From the NCBI GenBank assembly GCA_947623625.1, contig CANQHD010000005.1, forward strand, positions 1-39,618: 39,618 nt of DNA, read 5' to 3'. A program made the translations under genes and the position numbers. Positions 27,474 to 38,186 of this stretch are shown here, piece by piece. This DNA is from an uncultured Bacilli bacterium. Lineage in GTDB: Bacteria; Bacillota_I; Bacilli_A; RF39; UBA660. Within the stretch, counting starts at the first letter, position 1; every line of letters begins with the position of its first letter. The notes beneath the pieces were generated by a model. The model saw nothing but the letters and a program-made list of their open reading frames with translations. It was not told the origin of the DNA and did no database searches.

Positions 27474-28133
27474 TTAAAGTTGACTAAATACAATTGCAAG
27501 TAATGGAATTAACAAACTCAGTAGCAAAATAACAAATGGCAGTAAAAATGTCTGGATAAACGCTGTTTGATTTCGATTATCAGGGTTTTCAAAGGGATCT
27601 TTAAAAGCTTTTCCCACTGGTGTTGCTTTACTGTAAGATCTAGAAGATGAAGCACCACCTAACTCTTCATCTAGCTTTCCCATTTGTTCTTGATTCTTTT
27701 TTTCCACATAATCAGCAAGATAGATCATTGCATTATAAGCAAATACTTTTTTATAAAAAGCAAAATCCTCTTCTGGAATAAAGGGTGCAAAGCGATCAAA
27801 ATTTTCTTTAAGAAATGCTGGAGTAAATGAAATTGTCATATCTGTTAGCATAGAACAATAAATTCCAATTTCTTGAAAACACTCTGTCTTAATATTTTTT
27901 TGCATATATTCTTTTTCTTGATTTTCTGGAAGTGGACTTACTTCTTTAAAAACAATATATTTTTGATTTTTTTCTAACTCTCCTACTAAAATTTGGCTTA
28001 GATTAAAATCTGTAACATAGTAACCATACTGATGAGTTTTCTTAAGAGCCGTTGATTGCGCATAAAAAACTTGACGCATTTCATCTGTTGAATGATAATG
28101 ACCTACCCACTCTTCTAATGTTATCTCATCCAT
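27474..28133 (-). CDS. hypothetical tail-anchored protein, 219 aa
   Basis: C-terminal hydrophobic TM segment; N-terminal soluble domain not confidently assigned. Confidence 0.7.
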   Translation of the reverse strand: MDEITLEEWVGHYHSTDEMRQVFYAQSTALKKTHQYGYYVTDFNLSQILVGELEKNQKYIVFKEVSPLPENQEKEYMQKNIKTECFQEIGIYCSMLTDMTISFTPAFLKENFDRFAPFIPEEDFAFYKKVFAYNAMIYLADYVEKKNQEQMGKLDEELGGASSSRSYSKATPVGKAFKDPFENPDNRNQTAFIQTFLLPFVILLLSLLIPLLAIVFSQL

Positions 28134-28182
28134 ATTATCTTCTCCCTATTTTAATTTTACTATTTTTTATTAGGCTTTTCAA

Positions 28183-28779
28183 CTAGAAAATAGAGGGCTT
28201 TTTTTTCTTTAATTTTTCTAAGGCATGAGAAACTTTATGCATAGAAATATCTAACAATTCACTAATTTCACGATACTTAAATCCATTATAACGCAGTTCA
28301 AATATACAAGCATCTTGAAAACAAAGTGTATTTTGAAAATCTCTAATTTTTTGTTCGAAATCATTATTTTCACAAATTTCATAAGGCTGCTTTTCAAAGC
28401 TCGGAATAATATCTTCATAATAAAGACCATTTTCTAAGGGTTCTTGAATTGAAATTGCATAGTTTAATGGATAGTCTTTTTTCCTTGTAATTGTTCTTTT
28501 ATATAGTGAAAGTTGATTCTTTATACAAGAGACAACATAAGTATAAAAAAGAATATTTTTCTCATCATCAAAATGAAGGATAGCTTTTTCAAACCCATAA
28601 CAGGCTTCTTGATAAAAATCATCATATGAGATGCCATTAATACATTTACAACTTGCATAACTTTTTTTCGCAAAATGAACTAAAATACTTCGATATTTTT
28701 GATACAAAAAACTTTTGGCTTCTTCATCTTGTTGATGAACTAAATAAAGAAGTTCATAATCATTCATTGAATCATTCAT
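28183..28779 (-). CDS. sigH: RNA polymerase sigma factor, SigH-like (start moved to MNDSMNDYELL)
   Basis: Sigma-70 region 2 (DDFYQEACYGFEKAILHFD) and region 4 HTH; located next to rlmB/mrnC/cysS as Bacillus sigH. Confidence 0.82.
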   Translation of the reverse strand: MNDSMNDYELLYLVHQQDEEAKSFLYQKYRSILVHFAKKSYASCKCINGISYDDFYQEACYGFEKAILHFDDEKNILFYTYVVSCIKNQLSLYKRTITRKKDYPLNYAISIQEPLENGLYYEDIIPSFEKQPYEICENNDFEQKIRDFQNTLCFQDACIFELRYNGFKYREISELLDISMHKVSHALEKLKKKKPSIF

Positions 28780-28786
28780 TTTTTTC

Positions 28787-29503
28787 CTACTTTCTATTTC
28801 TTTTTGCCTCATAAATTAAAAGTCCAGCAGCAACAGAAGCATTTAAACTTTCTACTTTAGAAGAGATTGGAATAGAGGCAATGAAATCACAATTTTTTTT
28901 CATAAGAGAAGAGATTCCTTTTCCTTCATTTCCAATAACAATCGCAATTTTCCCATGATAGTTAATGGATTGATAATCAACTCCATCCATATCTGTTCCA
29001 ATAATCCAAAATCCATGTTTCTTTAAAATATCGACTGTTTGATTCAAATTCACAACTTGAACAACATCCATATTCAAAACGGCACCCGCACTTGTTTTCA
29101 TAACGGTTGCAGTCACGGATGCACAACGATTATCTGGAATAATTACTGCATCAACATCTGCAGCAGCACAAGTTCTAATAATTGCACCTAAATTATGTGG
29201 ATCTTCTATGTGATCTAAAATGACAAGGAAACGACTCTTATCTATGATCTCTTCTAACGACGCATATAAATATTCGTCGACAAGTAAGATTATACCTTGA
29301 TGAAGTCCATTTACCAAATGATCCATTTCGCCTTTTGAAAGAATTTCGACCTTTAATTTTGCAAATTCAAAGGCTTTTTTCATTGTTTCATCATAAATTC
29401 TTTCTTGTAAATACACTTTTTTTATCATTTTTAACTTTTTTTCTTGTTTTAAAAATTCTTTTGCAACATTCTTTCCATATAAATACATCTTATTCCTCCA
29501 CAA
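28787..29503 (-). CDS. rlmB: 23S rRNA (guanosine-2'-O-)-methyltransferase RlmB (SpoU family)
   Basis: LDHIEDPHNLGAIIRTCAA, VIGNEGKGIS, SLNASVAAGLLIYE. Confidence 0.94.
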   Translation of the reverse strand: MWRNKMYLYGKNVAKEFLKQEKKLKMIKKVYLQERIYDETMKKAFEFAKLKVEILSKGEMDHLVNGLHQGIILLVDEYLYASLEEIIDKSRFLVILDHIEDPHNLGAIIRTCAAADVDAVIIPDNRCASVTATVMKTSAGAVLNMDVVQVVNLNQTVDILKKHGFWIIGTDMDGVDYQSINYHGKIAIVIGNEGKGISSLMKKNCDFIASIPISSKVESLNASVAAGLLIYEAKRNRK

Positions 29504-29867
29504 TTTTTTCTAATAAATTTTTAAGTCTTTCATCTTTGTTTGTATACGAAAGATACCCAATTACAGCCTCTAGTGCAGTTGCATACTTATAAGTCATGAC
29601 ATCACTGTTTTTGGGCTTATGATGATTCTTTGCATTACGAGCTCTTCTTAAAATACTTATTTCATCTTCATTAAAATAGTTTTGATCGAAAAGTTTCTTT
29701 AAAAGAGCACTTTGACTTTTAGCACTGACAAAAGAAAGGGAAGCCTCCTGTAAGCTTTTTACATTCGGATATCCCTTTGTAATTAAGTATTCACGAATAA
29801 ATTTTTCATAAACTGCATCACCTAAGTATGCAAGTACTAATATATTTATCTCATCCACTCTCATCAC
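29490..29867 (-). CDS. mrnC: Mini-ribonuclease III
   Basis: LAYLGDAVYEKFIREYL, RRARNAK; no dsRBD; between rlmB and cysS. Confidence 0.93.
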   Translation of the reverse strand: MMRVDEINILVLAYLGDAVYEKFIREYLITKGYPNVKSLQEASLSFVSAKSQSALLKKLFDQNYFNEDEISILRRARNAKNHHKPKNSDVMTYKYATALEAVIGYLSYTNKDERLKNLLEKIVEE

Positions 29868-29869
29868 AC

Positions 29870-30571
29870 CTAATCATCATCACTTCGACCAATCACAATA
29901 AGAACAAGTCTTCCTATTTCAAGTAACGTTGTTAATAAAGAAGCAACATAAGTAAACGCTGCTGCATGAAGCATTCGAGATACAGATTGATTTTCACCTG
30001 CTTGAGCAAGTTTTAAGCGGTCTAGTTCTCTCTTAGCCCTTTTGGATGCATCAAATTCAACAGGAAGCGTTACAAGTTGAAAAAGCAAAATGAATAAAAG
30101 TAATCCAATCCCTACCCAAGCAAGATTTATCATTCCAAAGATAAGTCCTAATAAAACTGCAATATATCCAAACCGTGATCCAAAGTTCACTAAAGGAATA
30201 ATCAAAGACCGAATGCGCATAAAAGTATAGCCTTCCTTATCCTGTATCGCATGACCGCATTCGTGAGATGCAACAGCCATTGCAGCAATAGTTGTTCCAT
30301 TATAGATATCATGAGAAAGACGAACAACTTTCTGATTGGGATCATAATGATCCGATAAAACTCCTTTTGTCTCAACTACATAAACATCTTCTAGTTGATT
30401 CTGCTTTAATATTTCTCTTGCAACTTCACTTCCGGTGATTCCTTTGCTGTTTTTTCGTCTTTTCATCTTTCGATAATTCGTCTGTAAATAAACATCTGCA
30501 AGAAACGTAATTAAAACACCAATGAGTATAAGTCCATAACCAACAAAATCATAGCCACTATAATAGTACAT
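29870..30571 (-). CDS. neutral zinc metallopeptidase, YugP family
   Basis: VASHECGHAIQD zinc motif plus TM segments. Confidence 0.88.
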   Translation of the reverse strand: MYYYSGYDFVGYGLILIGVLITFLADVYLQTNYRKMKRRKNSKGITGSEVAREILKQNQLEDVYVVETKGVLSDHYDPNQKVVRLSHDIYNGTTIAAMAVASHECGHAIQDKEGYTFMRIRSLIIPLVNFGSRFGYIAVLLGLIFGMINLAWVGIGLLLFILLFQLVTLPVEFDASKRAKRELDRLKLAQAGENQSVSRMLHAAAFTYVASLLTTLLEIGRLVLIVIGRSDDD

Positions 30572-30575
30572 TGTA

Positions 30576-31976
30576 TCACTCCTTTATTTGTTCATAAGTT
30601 ACACCATCACGATTATCAATTAAGCGAATTCCCTCTTTTAAAAGTTGATTGCGAATTGCATCTGCTTCTTCATAGTTTTTATTTTCTTTCGCAAGACGTC
30701 TTTTTTCTATCATTTTCTCAATATAAGCAGTATTCATCTTATTATCTATCTCTTCGTCTTCAAATAATCCAAGGGATAAGACAGTATCAAATTTCTTGAT
30801 TAAATCATATTTTGTTGCATCTGTTATCATTTTATCTTTTAATACATCATAAAGAATCGTTAGAGCACTTGCCGTGTTTAAATCATTAGAAAGAGCTTCT
30901 TTAAACGCCTCGATATAGTCTTGAAATTTATCTTTTTGAATTTCCCCGATAGGTGATAAAAGTTGAATGCGTCTTTTTAATTTATCATATGCACTCTTTG
31001 CTCCTTTTAAAGATTCATAAGAGAATGTCAGTGAATTTCGATAGTGAGAATTCAGACAGAAATAACGGTAAACCAAAGGAGGATAACCTTTTTCTTCAAG
31101 AAGTGAAAGTGTTAATATTTCTCCTTTAGATTTACTCATTTTACCACTTTTATCATTTAAGTGTCCTCCATGCATCCAGTATTTGCACCAAGGATGTCCA
31201 AGATAAGCTTCGCTTTGAGCAATTTCATTCGTATGATGTGGAAAAATATTATCTACACCGCCACAATGAATATCTAAGTATTCTCCCAAATAATGACAAG
31301 CAAGACCAGAACACTCAATATGCCAACCAGGATAGCCTACTCCCCAAGGAGAATCCCACTTCATGATTTGATTTTCAAATTTACTTGTCGTAAACCATAA
31401 ACCGAAATCAAATGGATTCTTTTTAAAAGTATCTAAAGAAACACTATCACGAACAGCAATCAATAATTCTTCTTGTTTTTTTCCAGATAATTGATAATAA
31501 TTGGTCGCTTTACTAATGTCAAAATAAATATTTCCCTCTTTTTGATAAGCATAACCATCTTTTAACATTTTCTCAATCATCTTAATATAAATATCAATAT
31601 GATCGCTTGCTTTTTCTAAAATATCCGGCATTTTTACATGAAGTTTTTCTAAGTCCTTTAAAAAAGCATTTGTATAAAACTCTGCAATTTCTTGAACTGT
31701 CTTCCCTTCTCTTTTGGCGCCTTTATACATTTTATCTTCGCCTGTATCTCCATCACTTGTCATGTGTCCTACATCTGTAATATTCATAACTCTTGTTACA
31801 TCATATCCTAAAAAGATAAGAGTTTTCACTAAAATATCTTCAAAAAGATAAGAACGCAAATTACCGATATGAGCATAATGATAAACTGTCGGACCACAAG
31901 TATAAATTTTTACTTTTCCCTCTTCATGGGGAACAAAAGGTTCTATTTTTTTTGTTAATGTATTATAAATTTGCAT
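30576..31976 (-). CDS. cysS: cysteinyl-tRNA synthetase
   Basis: TCGPTVYHYAHIGNLRSYLFEDIL, GWHIECSGL, KMSKSKGE. Confidence 0.97.
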   Translation of the reverse strand: MQIYNTLTKKIEPFVPHEEGKVKIYTCGPTVYHYAHIGNLRSYLFEDILVKTLIFLGYDVTRVMNITDVGHMTSDGDTGEDKMYKGAKREGKTVQEIAEFYTNAFLKDLEKLHVKMPDILEKASDHIDIYIKMIEKMLKDGYAYQKEGNIYFDISKATNYYQLSGKKQEELLIAVRDSVSLDTFKKNPFDFGLWFTTSKFENQIMKWDSPWGVGYPGWHIECSGLACHYLGEYLDIHCGGVDNIFPHHTNEIAQSEAYLGHPWCKYWMHGGHLNDKSGKMSKSKGEILTLSLLEEKGYPPLVYRYFCLNSHYRNSLTFSYESLKGAKSAYDKLKRRIQLLSPIGEIQKDKFQDYIEAFKEALSNDLNTASALTILYDVLKDKMITDATKYDLIKKFDTVLSLGLFEDEEIDNKMNTAYIEKMIEKRRLAKENKNYEEADAIRNQLLKEGIRLIDNRDGVTYEQIKE

Positions 31977-32060
31977 CTTATTCCTCCTTTTATAGTATAC
32001 GGCGAATTTCTATTTATTTGCCTAACATTATATCACGAATTAAAAAGAAATGAAATGAGC

Positions 32061-32088
32061 AAAAAAAACTAGTAACAAAACGTACTAG
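32061..32088 (-). terminator. intrinsic terminator of clpC
   Basis: Minus strand CTAGTA ... TACTAG TTTTTTTT. Confidence 0.7.
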
Positions 32089-32101
32089 AATTTTTTAGTG
32101 A

Positions 32102-34393
32102 TTATAGTTCAATACATGTTTTTCCTTCACAATAAGCTTCAATAATATCCGTTTCAATTTTATCTTCAATCACTTTTTCAATACGACGAGCTCCAAACCT
32201 CTTATATTCACACTCATTTAAAATTTTATCCACAACAGATGAAGATAAAGTTAGTTGAAAACCTTTTTTTTCATATTTTTTCTTCAAGAATTGAAGTTGT
32301 TTTTTGATAATTAATAAAATTGTCTCTTCAGTTAGAGGTTCAAAATGATAGATTTGCCCAATACGATTAATAAATTCAACACCAACAAAAGATTCTAGTT
32401 CTTTTAAAGTTTGTGTTTTTCCTTCTAAAAATCCTAGTGAATAATTCTTACTATCTAAATTAGATGTCATAAATAGAAAGACATGATTAAAATGAACTTC
32501 TCTTCCCTTAGAGTCTTTAATAATACCTTCATCTAATATTTGAAGAAAGAGCTTTAAGACATCTGGATGCGCTTTTTCAACTTCATCAATTAGAATAACG
32601 GAAAAGGGTTGTTTTCTTACTTTTTCAAGAAGTGTAGAACCATCATCATAACCAACATATCCTGGTGGTGAACCAATAATTTTACTGACAGAATGCGCTT
32701 CTTTATATTCACTCATATCTAATCTAAAGAAGCTGGATTTTCCATATAATAGGGAGGCATATTCTTTGACTAAGTAAGTTTTTCCTAAGCCAGTTTTTCC
32801 AAGAAAAAGGAAAGAATGAATTTTAGATTCTGGTTCAAATCCAAAGTGAACTCGTTTTGTAATTTTACACAAATCATCAATAATTTTATCTTGCCCTAGT
32901 ATTTTACTTTTTAAATTTGAAGAGAGTTGAATTAATTTTTTCTGTTCTTGTGGTAGAACTTCATAAACAGGAATTTTTGTTTTTAAATAAACAACTTCTG
33001 CAACCATTTCATCTGTAATTTTAACAGGCGTTTTCTTTTTTAAATTTTGAAGTTCCAACTTATTTTTTTTGCTAGTAGCCTCTAATTCTTTTTGCTTATA
33101 ATAACTTGCTTTTTCAAAATTCTGCTTTAAAATTGCATTTTTCTTTTGCTCCTCATATTTTTTTATCTCCCGTTGAATTTCTTTTTTCTTCTCATCTTCC
33201 CTATTTTCTTGTAATGAAGCTCGAGCACAAACTTCATCTAATATATCAATGGCTTTATCTGGTTGGTATCTTGTGTAAATATATTGGTTGGATAGATGAA
33301 TAATTAGTTTTAAGATAGAATCCGTCATTTTTACAGAGTGAAAGCTTTCATAAATAGGTTTTAATTTTTTTAGAATTTGATAGACTGCTTCTTCGCTTGG
33401 TTCTTCAACATAAATGGGCTGAAATCTTCGATCAAGAGCTTTATCTTTTTCGATAAATCCTCGATATTCTTCTGTTGTTGTGGCTCCTATTAATTTGAGT
33501 TTTCCTCGAGCAAGTGCTGGTTTTAAAATATTGGAAGCATCAATAGCTCCTTCTGCTCCTCCTGCACCGACAAGTGTATGAATCTCATCAATAAAAACAA
33601 TAATTTCATCGCTTTCTTCCACTTCTTTTAAAAGCTTTCCAACACGTTCTTCAAACTCACCTCGATACTTAGTACCTGCAATAAGACCTGCCATAGAAAC
33701 AGATAAAATTCTTTTATTTTTCAAATCATCTGGAACATCACCTTCGACAATTCTTCGTGCCAACTCTTCAACAATTGCTGTTTTTCCAACACCTGCTTCT
33801 CCTAATAATAAAGGATTGTTTTTATTCCGTCTTGATAATATTTCAAGCAATCTATCAATTTCTTTATCTCTTCCGATTACAGGATCAATATTTCCTAACA
33901 TTGCTCTTTGATTAAAATCAACAGCAAACTCTTCAATATAAAGCCTTTTTTTATTCTTTGCATTCTTTTCAATAAAGTGTGTTGATAAATCACTATAAAG
34001 TTTATCAACATCAATATTCATGCCGATTAAAAGTCTTATCGCAACGCCTTCTCCTTCTTCTAGTAAAGATAGAAAAAGTTCTTCAACGCTTACGTCTGTT
34101 TTTTCTTCTTTTGCATTCAAAATAGCAGTTTCTAAAACCCTTTTTAAAAGGGGTGTATATAAAAACCAATTACTTTTATTTTTACCAGTACCAACAACAT
34201 CAATAAGTTCCTTTCGAAATCTATCATATGTTATTGAATAACTTTTTAATCTCTTCGTAAGTGGTTCATCTTCTTCTTTCAAAATAGCTAAAAGGAGATG
34301 TTCACTTCCAACATATGGATGAGAAAGTGACTGCATTTCTTCCTTGGCTTGTAATAATATTTTTTGTGCTTCTTCACTAAATTTTGAGAACAA
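32102..34393 (-). CDS. clpC: ATP-dependent Clp protease ATP-binding subunit ClpC (TTG start)
   Basis: Clp N-domain repeats, two AAA+ modules ([30 protein letters not shown]), UVR-like middle region. Confidence 0.93.
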   Translation of the reverse strand: MFSKFSEEAQKILLQAKEEMQSLSHPYVGSEHLLLAILKEEDEPLTKRLKSYSITYDRFRKELIDVVGTGKNKSNWFLYTPLLKRVLETAILNAKEEKTDVSVEELFLSLLEEGEGVAIRLLIGMNIDVDKLYSDLSTHFIEKNAKNKKRLYIEEFAVDFNQRAMLGNIDPVIGRDKEIDRLLEILSRRNKNNPLLLGEAGVGKTAIVEELARRIVEGDVPDDLKNKRILSVSMAGLIAGTKYRGEFEERVGKLLKEVEESDEIIVFIDEIHTLVGAGGAEGAIDASNILKPALARGKLKLIGATTTEEYRGFIEKDKALDRRFQPIYVEEPSEEAVYQILKKLKPIYESFHSVKMTDSILKLIIHLSNQYIYTRYQPDKAIDILDEVCARASLQENREDEKKKEIQREIKKYEEQKKNAILKQNFEKASYYKQKELEATSKKNKLELQNLKKKTPVKITDEMVAEVVYLKTKIPVYEVLPQEQKKLIQLSSNLKSKILGQDKIIDDLCKITKRVHFGFEPESKIHSFLFLGKTGLGKTYLVKEYASLLYGKSSFFRLDMSEYKEAHSVSKIIGSPPGYVGYDDGSTLLEKVRKQPFSVILIDEVEKAHPDVLKLFLQILDEGIIKDSKGREVHFNHVFLFMTSNLDSKNYSLGFLEGKTQTLKELESFVGVEFINRIGQIYHFEPLTEETILLIIKKQLQFLKKKYEKKGFQLTLSSSVVDKILNECEYKRFGARRIEKVIEDKIETDIIEAYCEGKTCIEL

Positions 34394-34539
34394 TTAAATC
34401 TCTCCTTTCAAATTCTATTCTATGGTAAATTTTCCCCTACTTTCAAGAATTTATGTCCCCAAAATAATGACAATTTGTACAAATTTTATGTCTATCTTTA
34501 TAAGTTTTTGTTGCTTCTTTTCGAAAAATAGTATTCAAC

Positions 34540-34566
34540 AAAAAAAGAAGTCCTTTTGAAACTTCC
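34540..34566 (-). terminator. intrinsic terminator of the YfcC-like transporter gene
   Basis: Minus strand GAAGT-ttcaaaagg-ACTTC-TTTTTTT. Confidence 0.65.
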
Positions 34567-34568
34567 TT

Positions 34569-35978
34569 TTAAATAAGCATAAGTACTGTGAAAACTATAA
34601 ATAAAACAACAATTAATTCTAAGAAGAGTTTCCAACTATACTGAATCCAATCTTTATAAGAGACTTTTAAATATGCAAGTGATATCATTAAAAGAACAGA
34701 AGTTGGTACTACAAGCATAACTACTCCATATAATGATTGAAACATCGTTGCAATTAATGGATAAAGTTTTGTATCTGTAACAATGGATGCAAGATATGGA
34801 ATAACACTTTGAAATGCATAAGATGGTTCAACGTTAAATAATCCTGCAAGCAATGCAACAATTCCTGCTGTAAAGACATTAAATCCTTTGGTAATCTCTA
34901 AAATTGCTTTATAAATAACCAATTGGAATGGATGATAAGTTGTAATAACCAAACCACTATAAATTAAAATAATAATAACGGCTGGCAATAGTGCTTTTTT
35001 AGCCCCTTCAACGAATCCATCTATCGCATCATCCCACTTAATTTTATAAATAAACTTAAGAGCAATGATTGCAACTAATAGTACTGTGCCAAGTTCTCCA
35101 ATAGACCAATAACCAAATGAATTGAGTGTCGTTCCTAAAAGTTTTCCAAAGATTGGAAAGCCAAATAATTTAAATCCAGTAACAGCATTGGTTGCCTCAT
35201 CAAAAATCGTGAGTCCAAAAGCTCCATTCCATGAAATAAAAGATAAAATCATGATAAGGAGGATAACATCAAATACGACAACTAATGGCCATATTTTCTT
35301 TGTCTTTCCTTTTGCTGTTGATTTAACTGCAGCTGGAAGAAAATCATCTTTATCCTTTTCTTCTTTTACATTTTGTTTCTTTCCAAATTTTAAAACATTT
35401 AGAATTAATAAAATGAGTCCTACGACTAAGATAATTACTTTTGCCCATATTCCATCTAACACTTCCAAAGAAAGATATTGAACGAGTACATTTGTTGTCG
35501 TTGTTGCAAAAGTGGTTCCCATTAATCCTACTAGAGTTGATCCTACAGTCACAGAAATAGCAGCTAATTTGCTATAACCCATCAATAGTGTTAAGGAAAT
35601 AACAAATGGGAAGAAAATTAAAAGTCCCATCTGTAGTCCACAAACTGATGTGAGTACTGCAAAAAGAATCATAATAATTGTTAGTGCTAACCATTCCTTA
35701 CCTTTGAACTTTTTAGCAAGAGAATCTAACATTCTGCGATAAGCACCTGTCTTATTTAAAAGACCATAGAATCCACCAATCAATAAGACAAATAAGGAAA
35801 TTTGTCCAAAATAGGAAAGAGATGTATTTTGATATGTGAAAATATCAAATATTCCCATTTGAATTCTTCCTTGCTCATCATATGCTGATTGAAATATAGC
35901 AGATGGAAAAATCCAAGTCAGTACCATGAACAAAGCAAGCGTAATTAAGATAACTTTGAATATGTTATGTTTTTTCAT
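34569..35978 (-). CDS. YfcC/DcuC-superfamily membrane transporter (start moved to MKKHNIFKV)
   Basis: About 12 TM segments; AAAGGAG SD before ATG at 35978, making the 41-aa 5' extension in the ORF track unlikely. Confidence 0.7.
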   Translation of the reverse strand: MKKHNIFKVILITLALFMVLTWIFPSAIFQSAYDEQGRIQMGIFDIFTYQNTSLSYFGQISLFVLLIGGFYGLLNKTGAYRRMLDSLAKKFKGKEWLALTIIMILFAVLTSVCGLQMGLLIFFPFVISLTLLMGYSKLAAISVTVGSTLVGLMGTTFATTTTNVLVQYLSLEVLDGIWAKVIILVVGLILLILNVLKFGKKQNVKEEKDKDDFLPAAVKSTAKGKTKKIWPLVVVFDVILLIMILSFISWNGAFGLTIFDEATNAVTGFKLFGFPIFGKLLGTTLNSFGYWSIGELGTVLLVAIIALKFIYKIKWDDAIDGFVEGAKKALLPAVIIILIYSGLVITTYHPFQLVIYKAILEITKGFNVFTAGIVALLAGLFNVEPSYAFQSVIPYLASIVTDTKLYPLIATMFQSLYGVVMLVVPTSVLLMISLAYLKVSYKDWIQYSWKLFLELIVVLFIVFTVLMLI

Positions 35979-36053
35979 CTTTTCTTCTCCTTTCAACTTC
36001 ATTATACTTTTAAACACTATATTTGACAACAATTTGCCCCTTTTTTTTACCAA

Positions 36054-36085
36054 AATTTCAAAAAAAAAGAGGTTTTTTTCCTCTC
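36054..36085 (-). terminator. intrinsic terminator of lysS
   Basis: Minus strand AGAGG-aaaaaaa-CCTCT-TTTTTTT. Confidence 0.65.
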
Positions 36086-36090
36086 TTATT

Positions 36091-37566
36091 TTATTTTTCA
36101 TCTAAAGGTCTCATTAATGGGAAGAGAACCACATCTTTAATATTTTCGCTTCCTGTTAAGAGTTGAACAATACGATCAATTCCCATTCCCCAACCTGAAA
36201 TTGGAGGCATTCCATATTCCATTGCATGAATATAATCATAATCCATATCCATTGCTTCTTCATCCCCTTGTGCCTTAAGCGATGCTTGTTGTAAAAGTCG
36301 TCTTTCTTGTTCTTGTGGATCAACAAGTTCACTAAATCCATTTACAATTTCAGCACCATTGACTACCAATTGAAAACGATCTGTAATTTGAGGTCGCTCA
36401 TCATTCGCTCTTGCAAGTGGTGATAAACTAATCGGATGTTCTGTTAAGTAAATAGGGGTTAAAATGTGAGGTCTGGCAACTTTTTTATAAAGATAATCTA
36501 CTAAATTACCATATCCAAGTTTTTCAATTGGTGTTTCACTATCAAGTTCAATGTGCTCTTCTTGAATTTTCTTAAGTAGCTTTTCTCTTGTGTCAAAAAC
36601 TTCAATATCAATGTTAGCGTATTTTAAAATAAGTTCACGGAATGAAACACTAGGCCAATCTCCACTCATATCAATTGTTTTATCGCCAATTAAAATCGTT
36701 AAAGTCCCAAAAATATTTTGAATAATTGTTTGAAGCATCTTTTGAATTAATTTCATATTATCTTGATAATTATAATAGGCTTGATAGCACTCGATCATTG
36801 TAAAGTCTTGCAAATGAGTCGCATCCATTCCTTCATTACGAAAACATCTTGCAATTTCATAAACTTTAGGCATTCCTGCAATAACAGCTCTTTTCATATA
36901 TGTCTCAGGAGCAATTCTTAAATAAACATCTAAATCAAGTGCATTATGATGAGCAACAAAAGGACGAGCAACAGCTCCACTGGCTTTACTATTTAAAATA
37001 GGTGTTTCAATTTCATAATACCCAAGATTATCGAGAAAATTACGAAGTTCTTTGATAAATTTCATTCGAATTTTAAAGCGATGTCTTGTCTCTTCATTCA
37101 TAATCATATCCACATAGCGGTTTCGATAACAAAGTTCTGGATCTTGAAGACCATGAAATTTTTCTGGAAGTGGACGAAGAGCTTTCCCTAAAAAAGTAAT
37201 TTTATCGGCTCTTAATGTTTTTTCCCCTGTATGTGTTGTAAAAATTTCTCCAACTGCTCCTATAAAATCACCAATATCAATATTGGCTTTAAAGAATTCA
37301 TATTCTTCTTCACCAATTAAATCAATTTTGACAGAAACTTGTAAATCCCCATCAATATCTCTTAATTTTAAGAAGCTCATCTTGCCCATTTTTCTCATGA
37401 ACACAATACGTCCTGCCACTGAGACATCTTTAGTCTCATCTTCTAGATGAGAAGCTTCCTCTAGACTATGTGTTACTTCGTAACGTTCAGGATAAGGATT
37501 TCTTGTTTCTTTAATTTTTTCTACTTTTTCACGTCTTACAATTTCTTGTTCTGTTAACTCTCGCAT
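36091..37566 (-). CDS. lysS: lysyl-tRNA synthetase (class II)
   Basis: OB-fold plus class II motifs; RNEGMDATHLQDFTMIECYQAY; GWGMGIDRIVQLLT. Confidence 0.97.
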   Translation of the reverse strand: MRELTEQEIVRREKVEKIKETRNPYPERYEVTHSLEEASHLEDETKDVSVAGRIVFMRKMGKMSFLKLRDIDGDLQVSVKIDLIGEEEYEFFKANIDIGDFIGAVGEIFTTHTGEKTLRADKITFLGKALRPLPEKFHGLQDPELCYRNRYVDMIMNEETRHRFKIRMKFIKELRNFLDNLGYYEIETPILNSKASGAVARPFVAHHNALDLDVYLRIAPETYMKRAVIAGMPKVYEIARCFRNEGMDATHLQDFTMIECYQAYYNYQDNMKLIQKMLQTIIQNIFGTLTILIGDKTIDMSGDWPSVSFRELILKYANIDIEVFDTREKLLKKIQEEHIELDSETPIEKLGYGNLVDYLYKKVARPHILTPIYLTEHPISLSPLARANDERPQITDRFQLVVNGAEIVNGFSELVDPQEQERRLLQQASLKAQGDEEAMDMDYDYIHAMEYGMPPISGWGMGIDRIVQLLTGSENIKDVVLFPLMRPLDEK

Positions 37567-38186
37567 TTTTCTCCCTCCATTTCCTTGATACGTAAATCAA
37601 CTTTAACGACTTCTGTTTGAACTAATTTATCATGCAATCCATTCTTTTCTTTTGAAAATGCCACTAAGAAAACACTAATTATCACAAATAAATATTGAAC
37701 AGTATCTAAAATAGTACTTCCCCAAATATAAACATCTTTGCTCGCTAGTAAAACGAGTGCTGTTACAATAATATTAAAGAAAATAGAATTAATCAAAGAT
37801 GATCGAATCACTAAATCATTCATTGTCAATTTAGAGTTATCTTGCTTCTGAACCTTTATCTTTAAGAGATTCTTCCCAATTGTTTGACCTTGATGATAAA
37901 ATGGATAAACACAAAAATATAAAATAGAGAAGAATATACTAATGATAGAAAAAAGAGCTGTTTGTCTAGAAAGCTGATAACTTAAATCTAGACTTTGATT
38001 GAGATATGTCATCATATTCATTTTTCCCTCACTATATTTTTCTATAATTTCATTTTGTTCTTTATAGAGTTTTTCAACACTTTTAGACTCAGGAATCATA
38101 ACAGATATAAAACTAGTAGCAAAAGACACTAAAAAGATATCAATTAAATAGGCACAAACTCGTGCTCCAAAACTTGCTTTATTCAT
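37554..38186 (-). CDS. RDD family membrane protein
   Basis: ASFGARVCAYLIDIFLVSF and HQGQTIGKNLLKIKVQ. Confidence 0.85.
   Translation of the reverse strand: MNKASFGARVCAYLIDIFLVSFATSFISVMIPESKSVEKLYKEQNEIIEKYSEGKMNMMTYLNQSLDLSYQLSRQTALFSIISIFFSILYFCVYPFYHQGQTIGKNLLKIKVQKQDNSKLTMNDLVIRSSLINSIFFNIIVTALVLLASKDVYIWGSTILDTVQYLFVIISVFLVAFSKEKNGLHDKLVQTEVVKVDLRIKEMEGEKCES

Noticed and set aside
31977-32101. T-box leader upstream of cysS (also considered for argS and lysS)
   Set aside because: Upstream regions are too short or coding; no T-box consensus recognised.
34394-34568. CtsR or HrcA operator upstream of clpC
   Set aside because: No GGTCAAA heptad repeats or CIRCE-like inverted repeat found.
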